Shown one piece after another: positions 18,165 to 27,452 of a stretch of DNA of 64,000 bases. The position numbers and the translations under genes were made by a program. The stretch comes from an uncultured Alphaproteobacteria bacterium (GTDB taxonomy: Bacteria > Pseudomonadota > Alphaproteobacteria > Rhodobacterales > Rhodobacteraceae), in contig CABZEG010000001.1 in NCBI GenBank assembly GCA_902524655.1, positions 1 to 64,000 of the forward strand, written 5' to 3'. Numbering within the stretch: position 1 is the stretch's first letter; each line of letters starts with the position of its first letter. The notes under the pieces are model-generated. The model was given only the letters and a program-made list of their open reading frames with translations, made no database searches and had not been told where the DNA came from.

Positions 18165-19259
18165 TTGATTTATTCTATCAGAAAAAAGTATTTCATTGCC
18201 CTTTTACTTCTTGCTCTAACAGCCTTGCCGGGGGAATTGGGCGACCTTACAAGAGCCTTGGTTACTGACGCATATGTTCAGGTGAGTGCTTTCGTAGCCA
18301 TTACTTTATCCATCTTCTATTTATCAGAACATAGGTTTAATTTTAATATAGGGAATATTCTTCGAGAATCTTCAGCCTTTCAAATACCAACAGCTGCTAT
18401 TCTTGGTGCAACGCCAGGGTGCGGCGGAGCCGTTGTTGTGGTTGCGGCGTATACTTCTGGAAACGTGTCTTTTGGAGCGGTTATAGCAACCCTAACCGCC
18501 ACTATGGGAGACGCCGCATTTTTATTGATTGCGGTCAGACCGGACATTGCAATATTAGTGCTTCCTCTTACGCTACTCGCTGGAATTATCACAGGATATA
18601 TCGCTGATAATTTTCTTACTTTTTCACATCAGGAGAAGGCAGTTAATCTTAAAAGTGACGTCCCCATAATTGGCAAAAATAGGAAGCGTGACATCATATT
18701 TACATGTCTGATAATACCGGGTTTCGGTCTGGGAATTCTTCAAATACTTCAGTATGATCTTGAAAAGCTCTTCGGTATCTTCCCACAGATTATTGCAATA
18801 GTTGGAATGGTGACAAGCATTTTTATATGGTCTAATTCTCAAATCAAAACAATGACTAACCCGAGAGACAAACCACTTGTTCGCGTAGCTGAAGAAACAA
18901 GTTTTATAACCATCTGGGTTTTAGCTGCTTATTTAGCATACGATTATCTCGTTTATCTAACTCCGTTGGACTTGAACGTAATATTCAAGACGATGGGGAT
19001 GCTGATTCCTTTACTAGCCATAATAATAGGGTTTATTCCTGGATGTGGACCCCAAATATTGGTCACAACTCTTTTTATAAATGGAATGATACCTTTTAGT
19101 GCTCTTTTAGGAAATGCTATATCAAACGATGGTGATGCTTTGTTTCCTGCTATAGCGATCGCACCTAGAGCCGCCATCCTAGCAACGATTTATTCGGCTA
19201 TACCAGCTTTTGTAATGGCCTATACCTTATACTTTTTTTTCCCTTTATTCGGACAATAA
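18165..19259 (+). CDS. putative manganese/heavy-metal exporter, DUF2899/ArsP_2-like
   Basis: Multi-TM; repeated glycine motifs ILGATPGCGGAVVVVAAYTSG and IIGFIPGCGPQILVTTLFINGMIPFSALLGNAISNDGDALFPAIA. Confidence 0.8.
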   Translation: MIYSIRKKYFIALLLLALTALPGELGDLTRALVTDAYVQVSAFVAITLSIFYLSEHRFNFNIGNILRESSAFQIPTAAILGATPGCGGAVVVVAAYTSGNVSFGAVIATLTATMGDAAFLLIAVRPDIAILVLPLTLLAGIITGYIADNFLTFSHQEKAVNLKSDVPIIGKNRKRDIIFTCLIIPGFGLGILQILQYDLEKLFGIFPQIIAIVGMVTSIFIWSNSQIKTMTNPRDKPLVRVAEETSFITIWVLAAYLAYDYLVYLTPLDLNVIFKTMGMLIPLLAIIIGFIPGCGPQILVTTLFINGMIPFSALLGNAISNDGDALFPAIAIAPRAAILATIYSAIPAFVMAYTLYFFFPLFGQ

Positions 19260-19261
19260 AA

Positions 19262-19729
19262 TCAATCTTCTGAAAGTGTCTTATTTACTTTCTTCCTCAT
19301 CTGCTCGACTAATTTGGTAATATCTTCGGATATTGTCTCAGTTTTTTTTACCATCACCATCAGTTTCTCCAAATCCTTAGATAATTCTTCACTTTGCGCG
19401 TTTGAATCAATGAGTCTCAAATGTGTTTTTCTTATCAACGCAGAAATAACTTTGTTTCGTTGCAAAAAACTGTCTATTGATCTTGCTGGAAGAAATAAGG
19501 CATGAACTTCATGTTCACCGGCAACTGCCGTTACCGAACGTGGCTTTTTTAAAACAAGCGAGGCATCACCAAATATTTCATTCACACCTAGCCTATTGAG
19601 TTTTAGTCCACCTGATGTGTAAATATAAACGTATCCAGACTTAATCAGATACGCACCTTCTGGGTTATCCCCTGCCTTGTAAATCTCTTCATTTGGCTGC
19701 CATATCACATGCTTTTCAGTTTTTTCCAT
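19262..19729 (-). CDS. cyclic nucleotide-binding domain protein
   Basis: EEIYKAGDNPEGAYLIKSGYVYIYTSGG...NEIFGDASLVLKKPRSVTAVAGEHEVHALFL. Confidence 0.8.
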   Translation of the reverse strand: MEKTEKHVIWQPNEEIYKAGDNPEGAYLIKSGYVYIYTSGGLKLNRLGVNEIFGDASLVLKKPRSVTAVAGEHEVHALFLPARSIDSFLQRNKVISALIRKTHLRLIDSNAQSEELSKDLEKLMVMVKKTETISEDITKLVEQMRKKVNKTLSED

Positions 19730-19735
19730 TTGTTC

Positions 19736-20485
19736 CTACTCCACATATTCTTTTAGTTTTTTTTCGTCAACAACTATGGGTTGGATGATGCCTCCAGCCC
19801 TTTCAAAAATATCAAGTACATTTGGCAAAGCCAGCATATTTTCCCACACTTTATTTAGATTTGGAAAATCTTTTTCTAACGGAATATCTGATGCAAGTGC
19901 ATTTCTTATTTGGGGAATTAAAAAACAATCCGCATAAGACACATTATCTCCAACACAATATTTTCCTGAAACATTTTTCAAAATTTCTTCTATGGCAGAA
20001 AACTCGCGATTAATAAAATGCTTCCTCAGGGGATGCTTAATCGGCTGTGCTTTTTTCATTCCCCACTCACCCATCGCTTGAATAATAAAGGGAATGTTTT
20101 GGTAGGGTTGGGTGTCAGCGGCTACAATCCACTGAATTCTTCTCATCTCTGCTTTTAAATAAGGGTCCTCTGGAATTAATGGAGAAGGTTCGCCCAAAAG
20201 ATCATCTATCAAATCTATAATAGCTCCTGTCTGAGTCATTTTTTTGCCATCCTCAAGCAAAAGTAAAGGCACTCTTCCCTCAGGGTTTAGAGCTTTATAA
20301 TCCTTGGTTTTTAACTTATTGTATTGTTCGTCATCACTAGGGATCGTCCAAACTGGTATCCCACGGTTATCAAAATCTATTCCAGTCTCAATTAGTTTAA
20401 CTTTATTTTCGGGAACACCCCTGCAACTTAAAAAAATAAGAACGCGTAAAGAAGCACTACTGGATGAATGGTAATATAATTTCAT
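19736..20485 (-). CDS. glutathione S-transferase family protein
   Basis: MKLYYHSSSSASLRVLIFLSCRGVPENKVKLIE; LNPEGRVPLLLLEDGKKMTQTGAIIDLIDD. Confidence 0.88.
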   Translation of the reverse strand: MKLYYHSSSSASLRVLIFLSCRGVPENKVKLIETGIDFDNRGIPVWTIPSDDEQYNKLKTKDYKALNPEGRVPLLLLEDGKKMTQTGAIIDLIDDLLGEPSPLIPEDPYLKAEMRRIQWIVAADTQPYQNIPFIIQAMGEWGMKKAQPIKHPLRKHFINREFSAIEEILKNVSGKYCVGDNVSYADCFLIPQIRNALASDIPLEKDFPNLNKVWENMLALPNVLDIFERAGGIIQPIVVDEKKLKEYVE

Positions 20486-20497
20486 TTTTAAAACCTC

Positions 20498-21382
20498 TTA
20501 CAATATCAGTTTAGCCAAGGCCTTAGCCATTTCCGGTGGTATGGGAATCGACTTTCTAGCCTCGAGATCCATAGTAACGGCAACAGCACTTGCAATAGCG
20601 ACTGGCTTTCCAGTCTCAACATTAAATATCCAGTGCTTCCATACAAAAGTCTTATTAGACATAGATTGAACTCCTGACTTCGTTTTTAAGTGCGTACCTA
20701 AAGGAACATATTCAAAAAAATCAAACTTATATTCTAAAGCAGCGCTTCCGACATTGGTCATACCATTTTCATCTATTGTGCCAGTATACGCTAACAAGTG
20801 AGGCGTTGAGTCTGATACCACACCCATATAAGCGGAGGGCTTAATCTTATCCATATTATCGCAATGCCTTTGCAAAATTACTGACTCAAATGAATCAATC
20901 ATATCTTTCTGAGAGGCTTGTGAGAGAGACATTACATTTTCCTTTTGTAAAGATAATCCTCTTGGTTGACCATAGCTTGGAATATCTACCCTCAATTCCT
21001 CAAACACTTTAGAAAAATTCTTTTTTGCTTCCTCTGGGGGTTTACTCGTCCATACAAATTGGAAGTTAAAGGCAGCGCAGGGTTGCTGTGTAATCGTTTC
21101 TACCATTTCTAAATAGGGCTTTACTTCGGTATCTCCAAGTTGAACTATTCCCAGTTTAAAAAAAAATGGAGCTCCTGGTTTTTGTTCCTTAAGAAAACGA
21201 ATGTGGGCACGGGCAAGAGAAAGATATGTATTTCCCAACTCGACTGGTTTCTCGTTAATTCCTAACTTGTTCCAAAGCACAACACATCCTTGAAGTGCTT
21301 TTTCAAAATAGAATTGAACATTCATATGGCCCATTTGATCTATTTCCCAAGATTGGACTGAGTTTCTGTAAACCGTTTTCAT
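20498..21382 (-). CDS. acyl-CoA thioesterase-like (hotdog fold) protein
   Basis: SWEIDQMGHMNVQFYFEKALQGCVVLWNKLGI; second half ALEYKFDFFEYVPLGTHLKTKSGV. Confidence 0.75.
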   Translation of the reverse strand: MKTVYRNSVQSWEIDQMGHMNVQFYFEKALQGCVVLWNKLGINEKPVELGNTYLSLARAHIRFLKEQKPGAPFFFKLGIVQLGDTEVKPYLEMVETITQQPCAAFNFQFVWTSKPPEEAKKNFSKVFEELRVDIPSYGQPRGLSLQKENVMSLSQASQKDMIDSFESVILQRHCDNMDKIKPSAYMGVVSDSTPHLLAYTGTIDENGMTNVGSAALEYKFDFFEYVPLGTHLKTKSGVQSMSNKTFVWKHWIFNVETGKPVAIASAVAVTMDLEARKSIPIPPEMAKALAKLIL

Positions 21383-21495
21383 TGTATGTAAATAATTCCC
21401 TCTCTTGAGTTCAGTGATTACATTTTATCTCTTGTTGTACCAGACATTGTCCTGTAATTAGATCATAGAGTTTATTTATCATCAAAGGAATTAAA

Positions 21496-22647
21496 TTGGA
21501 AGATTCTCAACCTACATTAGCCAACTGGAGGCTACCCCCATTTAATAGAGAAGCATTTTCTAAAGTAAGGGAAATAATCCCTACGGCTTCGATAAATTGG
21601 ACCAAAGGACCAGATAAAAAAATCAGTGAGTTTAAAAATAAGGAGCTTACCGTAAAAATAAGAGAAAACGAGGAAGCATTGTTGGACGAGTTTTTAAGTC
21701 AAACAACAGTAGACGCTTTTCACATATCTCATAAAGGTAACACCATATATACGTGGCATTCTGATTATTGTTCCTCCACAACACCACATATTATCTTTTC
21801 TGTGTCAAAGTCACTAACCGCGTTACTTATCGGCTGCGTAATAGATGAAGGGTTATTAAGTGAAGAGACTTTGGTCTCCCAGATTATTCCCGAGACAAAG
21901 GGAAGTGCTTTCGAAGATGCCTCAGTTCGCAATTTATTGGACATGAGCGTTTCTTCTAATTTCATAGAAGACTATGAAGCAACATCCGGTATTTTTCTCG
22001 ATTATCGGCAATCAACCGGTTGGAACCCACAAGACATAGATGATACATCACATTTAAAATCGTTTCTTTATAGCTTGAACAAAAATACACACAAACATGG
22101 TGAAAAATTTGAATATCATTCAACAAACACCGACATGCTCGGAATTATAATAGAGAAATGCACTGGTAAAAAATACGCACAGTTTTTTTTTGAAAAACTT
22201 ATGAAGCCTACAGGCGCACAAGACGATGCTTATGTGACACTGGACAGAATGGGTACGTCAAGATCTGCGGGAGGAGTATGTATATCGGCAAGCGATATAA
22301 TGGGTATATGTGAAATGGTTCGATGCTATGGAAAAAATAGTCAGGGCGAACAAGTATTTCCTGAAAACTGGATCAAAGATATACTAAATTCAGCTTCTAA
22401 TAAAAAATTCAGTCTTGATGGACATTATGATATTTTTCCTGAAGGACTTTATAGGTCAAAATGGTATAGGCCTTATATTTCTCGAAGCGTTCTTTTTGGG
22501 CTCGGAATTCATGGCCAGTGGATTTGGATCGATTTTGATAAAGAGCTTTCTTTTGTGTGCCTGAGTTCAGAGCCTAAACCCATTATGAAAAATAATATTG
22601 AGCAGATGTCTAACATTTTCAGTCAAATTACCAGTCAACTGGTTTAA
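21496..22647 (+). CDS. serine hydrolase (beta-lactamase family)
   Basis: FSVSKSLTALLIGCVIDEGLL (SxxK) and FEYHSTNTDMLGIIIEKCTGKKY (YxN-type). Confidence 0.88.
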   Translation: MEDSQPTLANWRLPPFNREAFSKVREIIPTASINWTKGPDKKISEFKNKELTVKIRENEEALLDEFLSQTTVDAFHISHKGNTIYTWHSDYCSSTTPHIIFSVSKSLTALLIGCVIDEGLLSEETLVSQIIPETKGSAFEDASVRNLLDMSVSSNFIEDYEATSGIFLDYRQSTGWNPQDIDDTSHLKSFLYSLNKNTHKHGEKFEYHSTNTDMLGIIIEKCTGKKYAQFFFEKLMKPTGAQDDAYVTLDRMGTSRSAGGVCISASDIMGICEMVRCYGKNSQGEQVFPENWIKDILNSASNKKFSLDGHYDIFPEGLYRSKWYRPYISRSVLFGLGIHGQWIWIDFDKELSFVCLSSEPKPIMKNNIEQMSNIFSQITSQLV

Positions 22648-22665
22648 CCCTAAAAAGGAATATCA

Positions 22666-23532
22666 TTGAAATTAAGTTTTGGAGGCATACCTCTTTTTTT
22701 GTGTGCCATATTATCATTTGTGTGCATGAATGCCCTAGCCAAGGGAATGGCTCTTCAATATCCCATAATTGAGGTGGTTTGGGCGCGATACCTCAGCCAA
22801 ACAGTGCTGACAATATTGGTATTCAATAAAAATCTGAAAACAATTGTGAAAACACAAAGGTTAAAAATTCACCTTTTCAGATCGGCTCTACTTTTTGGAG
22901 CGACCATTTTTATTTTTGCCGGTTTTGCTAACTTATCCTTGGCTGCAACTATGGCGATTTTTCAAACCGCGCCATTATTGGTTGTTATTCTATCAGTAAT
23001 TTTTCTAGGCGAAATAGTTGGGTTTAAGCGATGGTTAGGGGTTTTTGTTGGATTTTTAGGAGCGTTAATTATTATACAACCAGGAACAGATACCTTTTTA
23101 ATCGCTAGCATTTTTCCACTTCTATCAGCTTTGTGCTACGCAGGTTATGCAGTTTCAACGCGTCACCTCGGTACAGATGAGGATCCTAGAACAAACTTCT
23201 TTTATACTGGCTTAGTAGGAACTATTGTTTCCACACTAATTTTATTTCCATATTTTCAAAAAATAGAGTTGTTCGATATTATTTATTTCACCCTATTAGG
23301 TACTCTTGGTGGCTTCGGTCATTACTGTCTAATTTTAGCACTCAGAAAGTCTGAGGCATCTCTACTTGCCCCCTTTTCGTATTTTGATTTAGTCTTCTCA
23401 GCTTGCCTTGGCATTATATTCTTTACAGAGTATCCAAGTCAAAGTTTGATAATTGGTGCTGTTATCATTGTTGGAGCAGGAATATACACTTGGTATCGAG
23501 AAAGGGTACAGTCACACAATCAAAGTGTCTGA
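22666..23532 (+). CDS. DMT-family (EamA) transporter
   Basis: 10-TM pattern; ARYLSQTVL, ATMAIFQTAPLLVVILSVIFLGEIVGFKRWLGVFVGFLGALIIIQPG. Confidence 0.9.
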   Translation: MKLSFGGIPLFLCAILSFVCMNALAKGMALQYPIIEVVWARYLSQTVLTILVFNKNLKTIVKTQRLKIHLFRSALLFGATIFIFAGFANLSLAATMAIFQTAPLLVVILSVIFLGEIVGFKRWLGVFVGFLGALIIIQPGTDTFLIASIFPLLSALCYAGYAVSTRHLGTDEDPRTNFFYTGLVGTIVSTLILFPYFQKIELFDIIYFTLLGTLGGFGHYCLILALRKSEASLLAPFSYFDLVFSACLGIIFFTEYPSQSLIIGAVIIVGAGIYTWYRERVQSHNQSV

Positions 23533-24386
23533 GAGCGTGACCAATCCCAATATAATTCTCTTGCCAGCTTTGCTATAGATCCGACTTGGTAGTTCTTATC
23601 TTCGAACGCAGTTACAGGCATTATCTTGGTCATATTTCCTGTCATAAATACTTCCTCGGCTTCTTCAAAATCTTTGAAAGACAGAACAGTTTCTGAAACC
23701 GGTTTTCCATATTCTCTTAAATTTTTTATATGTCTTGCCCTAGTAATACCAGCCAAAAACGTTCCATTTGGGATCGGTGTTAATACTTCGCCGTCTTTTA
23801 CCATAAAGATATTGGCTGTTGCTGTCTCAGCAACATTGCCAGCAGCATCAGCAACTAAGGCATTTGTAAATCCTTTTGATCGTGCCTCGGCTAACATTCT
23901 CGCATTATTGGGATATAAACACCCCGCTTTTGCATTCACTACATTATCCTCCAGAACAGGTCGTCGGAATTTAGTTCTGCTGAGCGTTGCAGAAACAGTT
24001 GCTGCGGCCATTGGAATTTGCTCAAGACAGATTGAAAAAGCCGTACTATTTTCCTTTGGCAATACTAAAGACTCGGCCCCATCAAGCGCCCAATACATTG
24101 GCCTTATATAAACCGATGTGGATTTATCGAAAGAGCTAAGCCCCTCTTTAATTATTTCCACCATTTCTTCAGGTGTAACAGCGGGATCAAGCATCATTGC
24201 CTTTGCTGAATTATTTACTCTCTCACAATGTAAAAGTAGGTCAGGTGTAGCACCTTCAAAAAAGCGAGCTCCATCAAAGACACTTGATCCTAACCATGCC
24301 CCATGATCAGCGGCGCGGAGAATATATTTATCTCCATCATGCCATGTGCCATTAAAATATGTTTTTATATTTTCCCCAGAAGCCAT
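23520..24386 (-). CDS. branched-chain amino acid aminotransferase-like (class IV PLP)
   Basis: FNGTWHDGD, HGAWLGSSVFDGARFFEG, NAKAGCLYPNNARMLAEARSKGFTNALVAD, ETATANIFMVKDGEVLTPIPNGTFLAGITR. Confidence 0.88.
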   Translation of the reverse strand: MASGENIKTYFNGTWHDGDKYILRAADHGAWLGSSVFDGARFFEGATPDLLLHCERVNNSAKAMMLDPAVTPEEMVEIIKEGLSSFDKSTSVYIRPMYWALDGAESLVLPKENSTAFSICLEQIPMAAATVSATLSRTKFRRPVLEDNVVNAKAGCLYPNNARMLAEARSKGFTNALVADAAGNVAETATANIFMVKDGEVLTPIPNGTFLAGITRARHIKNLREYGKPVSETVLSFKDFEEAEEVFMTGNMTKIMPVTAFEDKNYQVGSIAKLARELYWDWSRSQTL

Positions 24387-24406
24387 TCCAACCTTACTCT
24401 GTTGCG

Positions 24407-25276
24407 CTACTTTAAAGGTAGCTCTATAGAAGTTGTTAGTAAACTAGATATTACCAAAATTATGAATAATATCGAAATCTCTACATTGATTGATTTTCTC
24501 AATTTAATTGCGTGCGATAAATAATTTTTTTTAAGTTGTGGTACTAACCGGAACTTATTTAGGGCACCAATCCCTAGCAAAGTTGTGACAAAAAATAATT
24601 TAAATAAAAAGGCTTTTCCATAATCAGAAGTCACTAGCTGATCTATACCACCAACTAAAATTGTCCCCAGCATTAATCCAGTTATTAGCAAGACCCCTAT
24701 GTAGTAGACAGCATAAACACCAAATTGATGCGCTATTTGAAACAGGTTTTCTTCTTCAACTTTTCCCTGAGTAGAATAACGGAGCGGTAAGAACGAACCA
24801 ACCCAAAAAGAAATAGCGCCCAGGTGTAAGACGATCAGTAGCTGAGAGCTAAATCCATTTATTGTCGAGTGCCCATATAATGAGAATGATGAAAGTATGA
24901 GGGCAAAGCCTAATATTCCTGCGATAGGTCTTTGATTTTGAAAAACAGATATCCACAAGAATACTAATAAGAACCCAAAAAATAATACTAAAATGGACTG
25001 ACCGGCCTTCGATGACAAGGCTATATTAACCATAAATGGATCAACTGCACTTTGTAAATCTCCTCCTATGTTTCCTGCTGTCATTAACAGTAATAATGGT
25101 GCTACGATGGAGCCAGTTAGTGATGATCTACTTACTAAATTGCAACAGTATGCAAGTGTTGGTTGTGAAAGCAAAGATCTGAAATGAAAAATGAACATGC
25201 CTGTCCCTACCGCGAGGAAAGATAGAACATAGAGTAAAACTTTTACAAGAGGAGCTAATATAGCCCAGATTTCCAT
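24407..25276 (-). CDS. CopD family copper resistance membrane protein
   Basis: Multi-TM; HLGAISFWVGSFLPLRY; directly downstream of a CopC-like gene. Confidence 0.82.
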   Translation of the reverse strand: MEIWAILAPLVKVLLYVLSFLAVGTGMFIFHFRSLLSQPTLAYCCNLVSRSSLTGSIVAPLLLLMTAGNIGGDLQSAVDPFMVNIALSSKAGQSILVLFFGFLLVFLWISVFQNQRPIAGILGFALILSSFSLYGHSTINGFSSQLLIVLHLGAISFWVGSFLPLRYSTQGKVEEENLFQIAHQFGVYAVYYIGVLLITGLMLGTILVGGIDQLVTSDYGKAFLFKLFFVTTLLGIGALNKFRLVPQLKKNYLSHAIKLRKSINVEISILFIILVISSLLTTSIELPLK

Positions 25277-25280
25277 TTTT

Positions 25281-25685
25281 TTAATTACCTTTAACTTCGA
25301 AAGTAAGTATACCTTTTAAAACGTGACCATCCTCCCCCATAGCTCGCCAATGCACTTCATAAGAGCCAAAATTAATCTGAGGTAACTTTATTAAATGACT
25401 TTCGGACAAAACCAACGAAGGTTTATAATTTATTTCTATCAATTTCCCATTTGATTTTTTAAAAAAACCTTTCAATGATGATAATTTTTTATTGTTATCT
25501 TGGCCTTTTTGAAAAATCTCAAACTTTATTAGTTTAGCAGGAGATTTAAATAGCATTTTATACTGGGTTGGAGCCTTTGTTAACAAAGCCCCATCCATTG
25601 GATTTGCTAACTTTAGAGGCGAATGTGGAAACGCTGTTATTGGCAAACTGAATAGTATAAAAACTAATATGATTTTCTTTAACAT
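25281..25685 (-). CDS. CopC-like copper-binding protein
   Basis: FPHSPLKLANPMDGALLTKAPTQYKMLFKSPAKL ... YEVHWRAMGEDGHVLKGILTFEV. Confidence 0.9.
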   Translation of the reverse strand: MLKKIILVFILFSLPITAFPHSPLKLANPMDGALLTKAPTQYKMLFKSPAKLIKFEIFQKGQDNNKKLSSLKGFFKKSNGKLIEINYKPSLVLSESHLIKLPQINFGSYEVHWRAMGEDGHVLKGILTFEVKGN

Positions 25686-25687
25686 AC

Positions 25688-26170
25688 CTACCTCTGTTCT
25701 TTGCTAATTGTATTAATTTTATCGTGTTGCAGTCTTACCTTCATACTCCATGTACTCTTGATAAATGATAAAGCTGCAACAATTTCACGGTCGGACAAAA
25801 GGTTATTATATGCAGGCATATTATTTGGATATTCTTGCCCGATAATTTCTTCCAACCCATATTTGGTCATTAAGAAAAGATACTCATCTGAGTGATGCCA
25901 TGTGTGACCACTTTCATCATGCGGAGGTGCCGGCATGTATCCATCGGAATCCGGTTGTCTCCATTGCTCTTGACCCTCAAGATTAACACCATGGCATGAC
26001 GCACAATTATTTTTATAAACCAACTTGCCCAGATTTACCAAATCTTGATCATCTGGCTTCAGAGAAATGTCAGCCCTGAGGGGCTCATCAAAAAATAAGC
26101 TTGGTGCAAAATAAAAAACACTCCCTAACACTAAAAATACAAATAGGATTGGCACAGCAAGTTTTTTCAT
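25688..26170 (-). CDS. cytochrome c (single CxxCH)
   Basis: GKLVYKNNCASCHGVNLEGQ; MPAYNNLLSDREIVAALSFIKSTW. Confidence 0.88.
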   Translation of the reverse strand: MKKLAVPILFVFLVLGSVFYFAPSLFFDEPLRADISLKPDDQDLVNLGKLVYKNNCASCHGVNLEGQEQWRQPDSDGYMPAPPHDESGHTWHHSDEYLFLMTKYGLEEIIGQEYPNNMPAYNNLLSDREIVAALSFIKSTWSMKVRLQHDKINTISKEQR

Positions 26171-26171
26171 T

Positions 26172-26618
26172 TTAGTGACACGCTTTTCCTAAAGCTTTAA
26201 GTCGCCAGTAGTTATAGGGAAGAGGCGTTATAAAACCAACTATTAGCATTAATGGTATCACCCACCACGTCAATTTTGCGCCTCCAGTGGCAATAAAATC
26301 TGTCAAGTTCATGGCGGCCTCCATTGATATCATTGAAATTAGGGACATACCTATAGCTGTTTGAAAAGCCGCCTTTAAAGGCATTTGTCGAAACAGAATG
26401 AACGTTTCAAGTAAAATGGATGTGATTAAGCCATTAATGATAGCTAGCGTCATAATTGCTAAAACCGGCCAAGCAATACCCATAAATTGAAAATATGCTA
26501 TTGTTCCAAAATCTCCTATAGAGCAGCCTAAAAGGCACCACATTGTATTGTAAGACGCCCTTTTCCAAGTGTGCTTACAATACCAGTTTATATCGATTTT
26601 TTGGGCTAGTTCAGACAT
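26172..26618 (-). CDS. DUF4396-like membrane protein
   Basis: TM-rich, WKRASYNTMWCLLGCSIGDFGTIAYFQFMGI; first gene of the copper operon. Confidence 0.7.
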   Translation of the reverse strand: MSELAQKIDINWYCKHTWKRASYNTMWCLLGCSIGDFGTIAYFQFMGIAWPVLAIMTLAIINGLITSILLETFILFRQMPLKAAFQTAIGMSLISMISMEAAMNLTDFIATGGAKLTWWVIPLMLIVGFITPLPYNYWRLKALGKACH

Positions 26619-26638
26619 CTTGACCTCTTTTTATTTTC

Positions 26639-26669
26639 AATATAAAGTCTCCAGTTACTGGAATGTAAA
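26639..26669 (-). promoter_or_regulatory. MerR/CueR-type promoter (-35 TTTACA, 19-bp spacer containing CCAG-TAA-CTGG dyad, -10 TATATT)
   Basis: Minus strand: TTTACA-TTCCAGTAACTGGAGACTT-TATATT; overlong 19-bp spacer is the MerR-family hallmark; divergent MerR gene starts 11 bp away. Confidence 0.75.
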
Positions 26670-26679
26670 GAGTTTATTA

Positions 26680-27066
26680 ATGAATATTAGTCAGGCAGCA
26701 AAATTATCGGGACTATCTGTTAAAACAGTCAGGTATTACGCGGATATAAAAATGGTTGAACCAGCAAGAAACATTCAATCTGGTTATAGAAGCTACTCCA
26801 ATGATGATGTGGCAAAATTAAACTTCATTGGAAAAGCGAGACGCTTTAATTTCAGCATTGAAGAATGTAGAGAGCTTCTTTCTTTATATCAGGATAAAAA
26901 TAGATCTAGCAAAGAGGTAAAAAAACTGACCCTAGCCAAAATTGCTTCTATCGATAAAAAGCTTAAGGAGTTCCATTCTCTCAGAGACGAATTAAGTCAC
27001 TTAGTTAATTGTTGTAATGGAGATGATAGACCATCGTGCCCAATTCTGGACGAGCTTTCAAAATAA
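26680..27066 (+). CDS. MerR-family transcriptional regulator (CueR-like)
   Basis: MNISQAAKLSGLSVKTVRYYADIKMVEPARNIQSGYRSYSNDDVAKLNFIGKARRFNFSIEECRELLSLY...CCNGDDRPSCPIL; start placed at internal ATG 26680. Confidence 0.88.
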   Translation: MNISQAAKLSGLSVKTVRYYADIKMVEPARNIQSGYRSYSNDDVAKLNFIGKARRFNFSIEECRELLSLYQDKNRSSKEVKKLTLAKIASIDKKLKEFHSLRDELSHLVNCCNGDDRPSCPILDELSK

Positions 27067-27117
27067 ATTTTTGGATTAAAATTGGAAGATACTAATCTTT
27101 AGAAATATAGCAAAGAC

Positions 27118-27345
27118 CTAGCAACAGCTACAAGACCCAGCCTGCTTTTTTTCTACCGCTTTCGTTTTTATTGATTTTTTTGATTTAGTTTTATCGGCTT
27201 GATCCGCTTCTAATGCTTGTGCTTCTTTTGCAATTTTGTCTTCAAAATACTCGTAAAGTGACGCAAACCCTAACTTTGCCGCTTTCTTTTCTTCATACGG
27301 CTTTTCTCCCACGAAGGTTATCAATCCGCTCCAATATGAGTTCAT
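27118..27345 (-). CDS. small hypothetical protein with Lys-rich region and C-terminal GSCSCC
   Basis: 75 aa ending KKQAGSCSCC; located between copper and zinc clusters. Confidence 0.55.
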   Translation of the reverse strand: MNSYWSGLITFVGEKPYEEKKAAKLGFASLYEYFEDKIAKEAQALEADQADKTKSKKSIKTKAVEKKQAGSCSCC

Positions 27346-27420
27346 TTTGCGTACCCATCGGTAACAGAGATCAATACATTAATCAAGTTAAGCTTTAATG
27401 AGTAAAAATAGGCATTAACC

Positions 27421-27440
27421 AACCCACTTAAAAGTGGGTT
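27421..27440. terminator. hairpin AACCCACTT-AA-AAGTGGGTT (likely znuA terminator, possibly bidirectional)
   Basis: Perfect 9-bp stem 13 bp beyond the znuA stop; T-rich tract on one side. Confidence 0.6.
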
Positions 27441-27452
27441 GATAATTTTTCT

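Noticed and set aside
23626-24111. 161-aa plus-strand ORF
   Set aside because: Lies entirely antisense within the well-supported aminotransferase gene.
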